In this document: piece by piece, positions 61,361 to 64,000 of the stretch
How positions within the stretch are numbered: the stretch's first letter is position 1
How the letters are laid out: each line of letters starts with the position of its first letter
From: Ascarosepion bandense
Lineage: Eukaryota; Mollusca; Cephalopoda; Sepiida; Sepiidae
NCBI GenBank assembly: GCA_037127315.1
Contig: JBBBDQ010001453.1
Span: 325,001 to 389,000, forward strand
DNA: 64,000 nucleotides
Direction of reading: 5' to 3'
Position numbers and translations under genes: made by a program
Notes under the pieces: model-generated
What the model saw: the letters and a program-made list of their open reading frames with translations, nothing else
Told to the model about the DNA's origin: nothing
The model's database searches: none

Positions 61361-62368
61361 TGCTCACCTTTTTTAGCCCATGAACTGAATTCATCAAATT
61401 CACCAACCAATGTTTTAATTCACAAGGCTGTTCGCTTGTCATATAATTCTGAGCCTTGAACTTGAAAACTAATGTTTTTCTTGCCTGCCTGCTGCTAACA
61501 CTGCTGCTACTGTTATCATATTTGACTGCATTCACCATGGCTTCTCTTACTACTGCTGTTCTTTGTGTTCAGTGTGAAATGTGTTTGTTTTAGTGCTGCT
61601 TCTTCAAGTTGATGGGATAGAGAAACTGGAGGATAAAACTCTAGTTTAAAGAATAAAGATTATATAGGTTTATTGTCTTGATAAGCATTTGTAGAAAATT
61701 CACCTGTATGCCAGTTAGATTACCGGCAGTAGTGTTGGTGAAGGTTCACCTAGAGGTCAGGTTGGCTCAAACAAAAATCAAATGTATTATGAGAGAGTGA
61801 AATTAGTAATAAAATAATAGTATTGAAATAAATGCTAAATGAAATGTTTTACTATATTATATTTTTTAGTTGTTTTATTTGTAGTCAAATTTTTTATGAA
61901 CCATTTTAACTCAGTACAACTTGTCACATGGTCAAGTCATTGGTAACAGATCGACAGGGTGCAATGGATAAGTTGTCACCCTTTTATATTTTTAGTTTTA
62001 TATAAAACATAACCATGTAGTTAATATCAGACGGATTTTAGTCAACAATACAATAATCCTCACTCATACACACAGTAAAAAGAACCTTCAGATATTGGTG
62101 GCCATCTACATTAAATCCAAACAACCCACACTTAATAAAATCACGTTTAAATCTGGTCATAACATACTACATTACATTTGAATATGTGGTTCTGTTGTCA
62201 TTTCGCGCTATCACACGGTGTGATGTCATAGATCCGCATTACAAATTTGAGAACTGCATTTGTTATTTTTGGTAACTATTGCCGTTGCTTAGCGGAGTTT
62301 TATGTCAACACGTGAAAAAAATCGTCACTGATGGTGGATGTTATTGTGTTATTGTCTTAATAACCTCT
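61361..62368. other. no gene seen; small CpG-bearing island near 62.2 kb
   Basis: Most of the stretch is unremarkable. At 62195-62330 there are more CpG sites than around ('tttcgcgctatcacacggtg', 'gatccgcat', 'gccgttgcttagcggag'), without coding sequence or known element. Confidence 0.4.
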
Positions 62369-62600
62369 CTGATGAAAATTTACACAGTTGTATTATAAGT
62401 GTCTGTGAGTGTTCTTAGCTAGGTTTTGTGTCGAGGTACTGCTGATAAATATCGATAATCAAAAAAAATCGGGTTACAGAAGGAGTGGTCGGATTTTAAT
62501 CAAATTCGATACACTTATAGACAAAGACATAAGAAACAATATTCAGAAGTTTCAAGGTTGCAGTTCTTACAATAGTGCAGAAAATTGATTATATATATAC
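62369..62600 (+). mobile_element. Helitron, 5' internal half
   Basis: It matches the family from 'gaaaatttacacagttgtat' to 'gtgcagaaaattgattatat'. The 5' TC terminus and the 3' hairpin end are both missing. It stops at a short TA run next to inverted mariner sequence. Confidence 0.78.
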
Positions 62601-62780
62601 TTGACTAAGAGCAGCACTCCCTCCCCAAGGGACTTGATGTAGGCTTCCATGTTAAGTCTGAGGCTCTCACTAAAATATTCAGCAGAACAATGAGAGTTTC
62701 CTGAGCTACCATACCTTTGTATTCACCATTAGACAACCAACTCATTCCAAATTCTCTATACTCTACTCAGATTGACACCT
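62600..62780 (-). pseudogene. mariner transposase segment, inverted
   Basis: On minus this is the same segment as 63190-63435 on plus: 'gtttaggtgtcaatctgagt', 'gagaatttggaatgagttgg', 'aggtatggtagctcaggaaa', 'cttaacatggaagcctacat'. It lacks the small internal duplication seen in the plus copy. Confidence 0.82.
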
Positions 62781-62789
62781 AAACAATTT

Positions 62790-62932
62790 AATTTCAGTTG
62801 AAAATAAAGACAAAAATTCTCCAACATTTGGATAATTTTTTATGAAGTTAGTTCTAAGCTTTCGGCTCACATGGGCCATCTTCAAATGTTGGAGAATTTT
62901 TGTCTTTATTTTCAACTGAAATTAAAGCCAAA
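62790..62932. repeat. hairpin with ~40-bp perfect arms
   Basis: 'atttcagttgaaaataaaga', 'caaaaattctccaacattt' is mirrored after about 50 bases by its complement. The loop contains 'gctttcggctcacatgggcc' and 'atcttc', a motif of the kind seen in Penelope-type termini. Confidence 0.85.
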
Positions 62933-63009
62933 ATACGATGTTTAGAACGGCTCATGATTAAACATAATAGACATTCATTGTCTCTGATATTTAACAGTAT
63001 ATGTTTAGA

Positions 63010-63040
<31 letters not shown>

Positions 63041-63044
63041 TAGA

Positions 63045-63875
63045 AAATTTTAGTTTTGTGCATACACATCATTTTCGATTTTGTCAGCTGCATAATACCA
63101 TGACACCATTCATTCTGCCAGAAATTTGGAAACAACATGCTGAACTATTTGGCATTCGCGCCACAAGCCCCAATATGAACATTTCAGATTGTTTGGGTGT
63201 CAATCTGAGTAGTGTATAGAGAATTTGGAATGAGTTGGTTGTCTAATTTGGAATGAGTTGGATAATGATAATCTGAGTAGTGTATGGAGAATTTGGAATG
63301 AGTTGGTTGTCTAATGGTGAATACAAAGGTATGGTAGCTCAGGAAACTCACTCTCATTGTTCTGCTGAATTTTTTAGTGAGAGCCTCAGACTTAACATGG
63401 AAGCCTATATCAAGTCCCTTGGGGAGGTAGTGCTGTCCTAGTCAAGATGGTGGTTGCTGGAAAACCTTATGTCTGGCAACAGGACTCTTCACCATGCCAC
63501 ACAAGCAGAAGATCCCAGTCATGGCTGTCAGTTTCTATGATCACATCAGCCCTTCCATCTGGCCACCTAACTCCTCACACTATAACCCCACTTAATTATT
63601 ATGCGTGGGGGGGTAAAGTTGAGCGAGAGACCAACAGAACTTCTTGTAGCACTAATGATGAACTGAAGACAAGAATGATGGCAGTATTCATCAGTTTAAA
63701 AGGTGAGATCATTCAGAAGAGTTGCAGAATATTCTGAAGGTGTCTGGCAGCCCTGGTTGAAGCCAATGGCAATTTTATTGAATAAATTTAGTATTTGAAG
63801 ATATTTTTGTGTAATTTTGGTAAATATATCTGTTAAAATGAGATGTCAGTGTTATTTTCCTTTTTGCATAATTTA
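63045..63875 (+). pseudogene. mariner-like transposase, rearranged
   Basis: Parts follow the order of a mariner-type transposase. A helix-turn-helix segment has ISDCLGVNLSSV (63180) then RIWNELV. A middle part follows (63320-63440; QETHSHCSAEFF, LRLNMEAYIKSLG in one frame). The DDE/D catalytic region reads VVAGKPYVWQQDSSPCHTS and SQSWLS (63447), with a WPPNSP-like segment in another frame and YYAWGG. The C-terminus has VERETNRTSCSTNDELKTRM and ALVEANGNFIE. Normal function is cut-and-paste transposition at TA. A tandem duplication of about 40 bp (63215-63310) and frame breaks inactivate it. Confidence 0.83.
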
Positions 63876-64000
63876 TGCAACAATTCATCTCTCATGACCT
63901 GTACATAGATTTTAAACATATTTGGTTGAATAATATCAGCAAGTTCTGTTTATCCAATTTTTATTAATTTTTGCAAATATCTAGAATAGTTGTTTTATAT

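Overview
This window is animal nuclear DNA. It is AT-rich and has no bacterial-style gene packing. Nearly everything recognisable is a transposable element, a broken copy of one, or simple-sequence DNA. I found no convincing host exon, no functional tRNA or rRNA gene, and no CRISPR array. The mix of repeats suggests a cephalopod mollusc, probably an octopus: many tRNA-derived SINEs with a shared central domain, 5S-headed SINEs, jockey-like LINEs, Penelope-like elements, Helitrons ending in CTAG, and long (TA)n tracts. That taxonomic call is an inference from repeat style, not from a marker gene.

Layout. 1-7.2 kb: scattered SINEs (one a 5S+tRNA composite), family-2 LINE fragments, a piggyBac-type MITE. 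7.2-12.1 kb: tandem LINE monomers, a tRNA SINE, a Helitron, and two large inverted repeats carrying tRNA-like motifs (9.5-9.8 and 10.47-11.14 kb), then a third foldback. 12.6-16 kb: the most complete element, a jockey-like LINE on the minus strand (endonuclease, reverse transcriptase, C-terminal region), broken by frameshifts and stops. 16-20.7 kb: LINE and SINE pieces, diverged tandem repeats, and a hAT element with an 8-bp target duplication. 20.8-22.4 kb: a pyrimidine-only minisatellite that is open in several frames on both strands. 22.8-28.3 kb: SINEs, LINE fragments, a mariner fragment. 28.6-31.75 kb: Helitrons, one of which splits the reverse transcriptase of a Ty3/gypsy element. 31.8-33.1 kb: a long-armed foldback and a Tc1/mariner-type MITE. 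33.8-40.2 kb: Penelope, LINE, SINE and Helitron fragments, another piggyBac-type MITE, and a tandem array grown from LINE coding sequence. 40.7-46.8 kb: a diverged repeat family, a hairpin repeat, tRNA SINEs, and a Penelope-like element with a GIY-YIG endonuclease domain. 47-52.4 kb: LINE tails, a second pyrimidine tract, a Helitron. 52.6-58.5 kb: three solo LTRs with perfect target duplications, SINEs, a foldback with a ~100-bp tandem array, and a scrambled LINE mosaic. 60.7-64 kb: LINE tail, Helitron half, and a rearranged mariner with part of its coding region inverted.

No gene here appears to work with another as a pathway. The relations are parasitic or structural: SINEs borrow LINE machinery, MITEs borrow transposases, and elements insert into each other. 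The most interesting signals are the tRNA-motif foldbacks at 9.5-11.1 kb, the 5S+tRNA composite SINEs, the LINE derivative made of tandem monomers plus a 3' tail, and tandem arrays seeded inside LINE fragments. All family assignments were made by reading; no alignment or database search was run.
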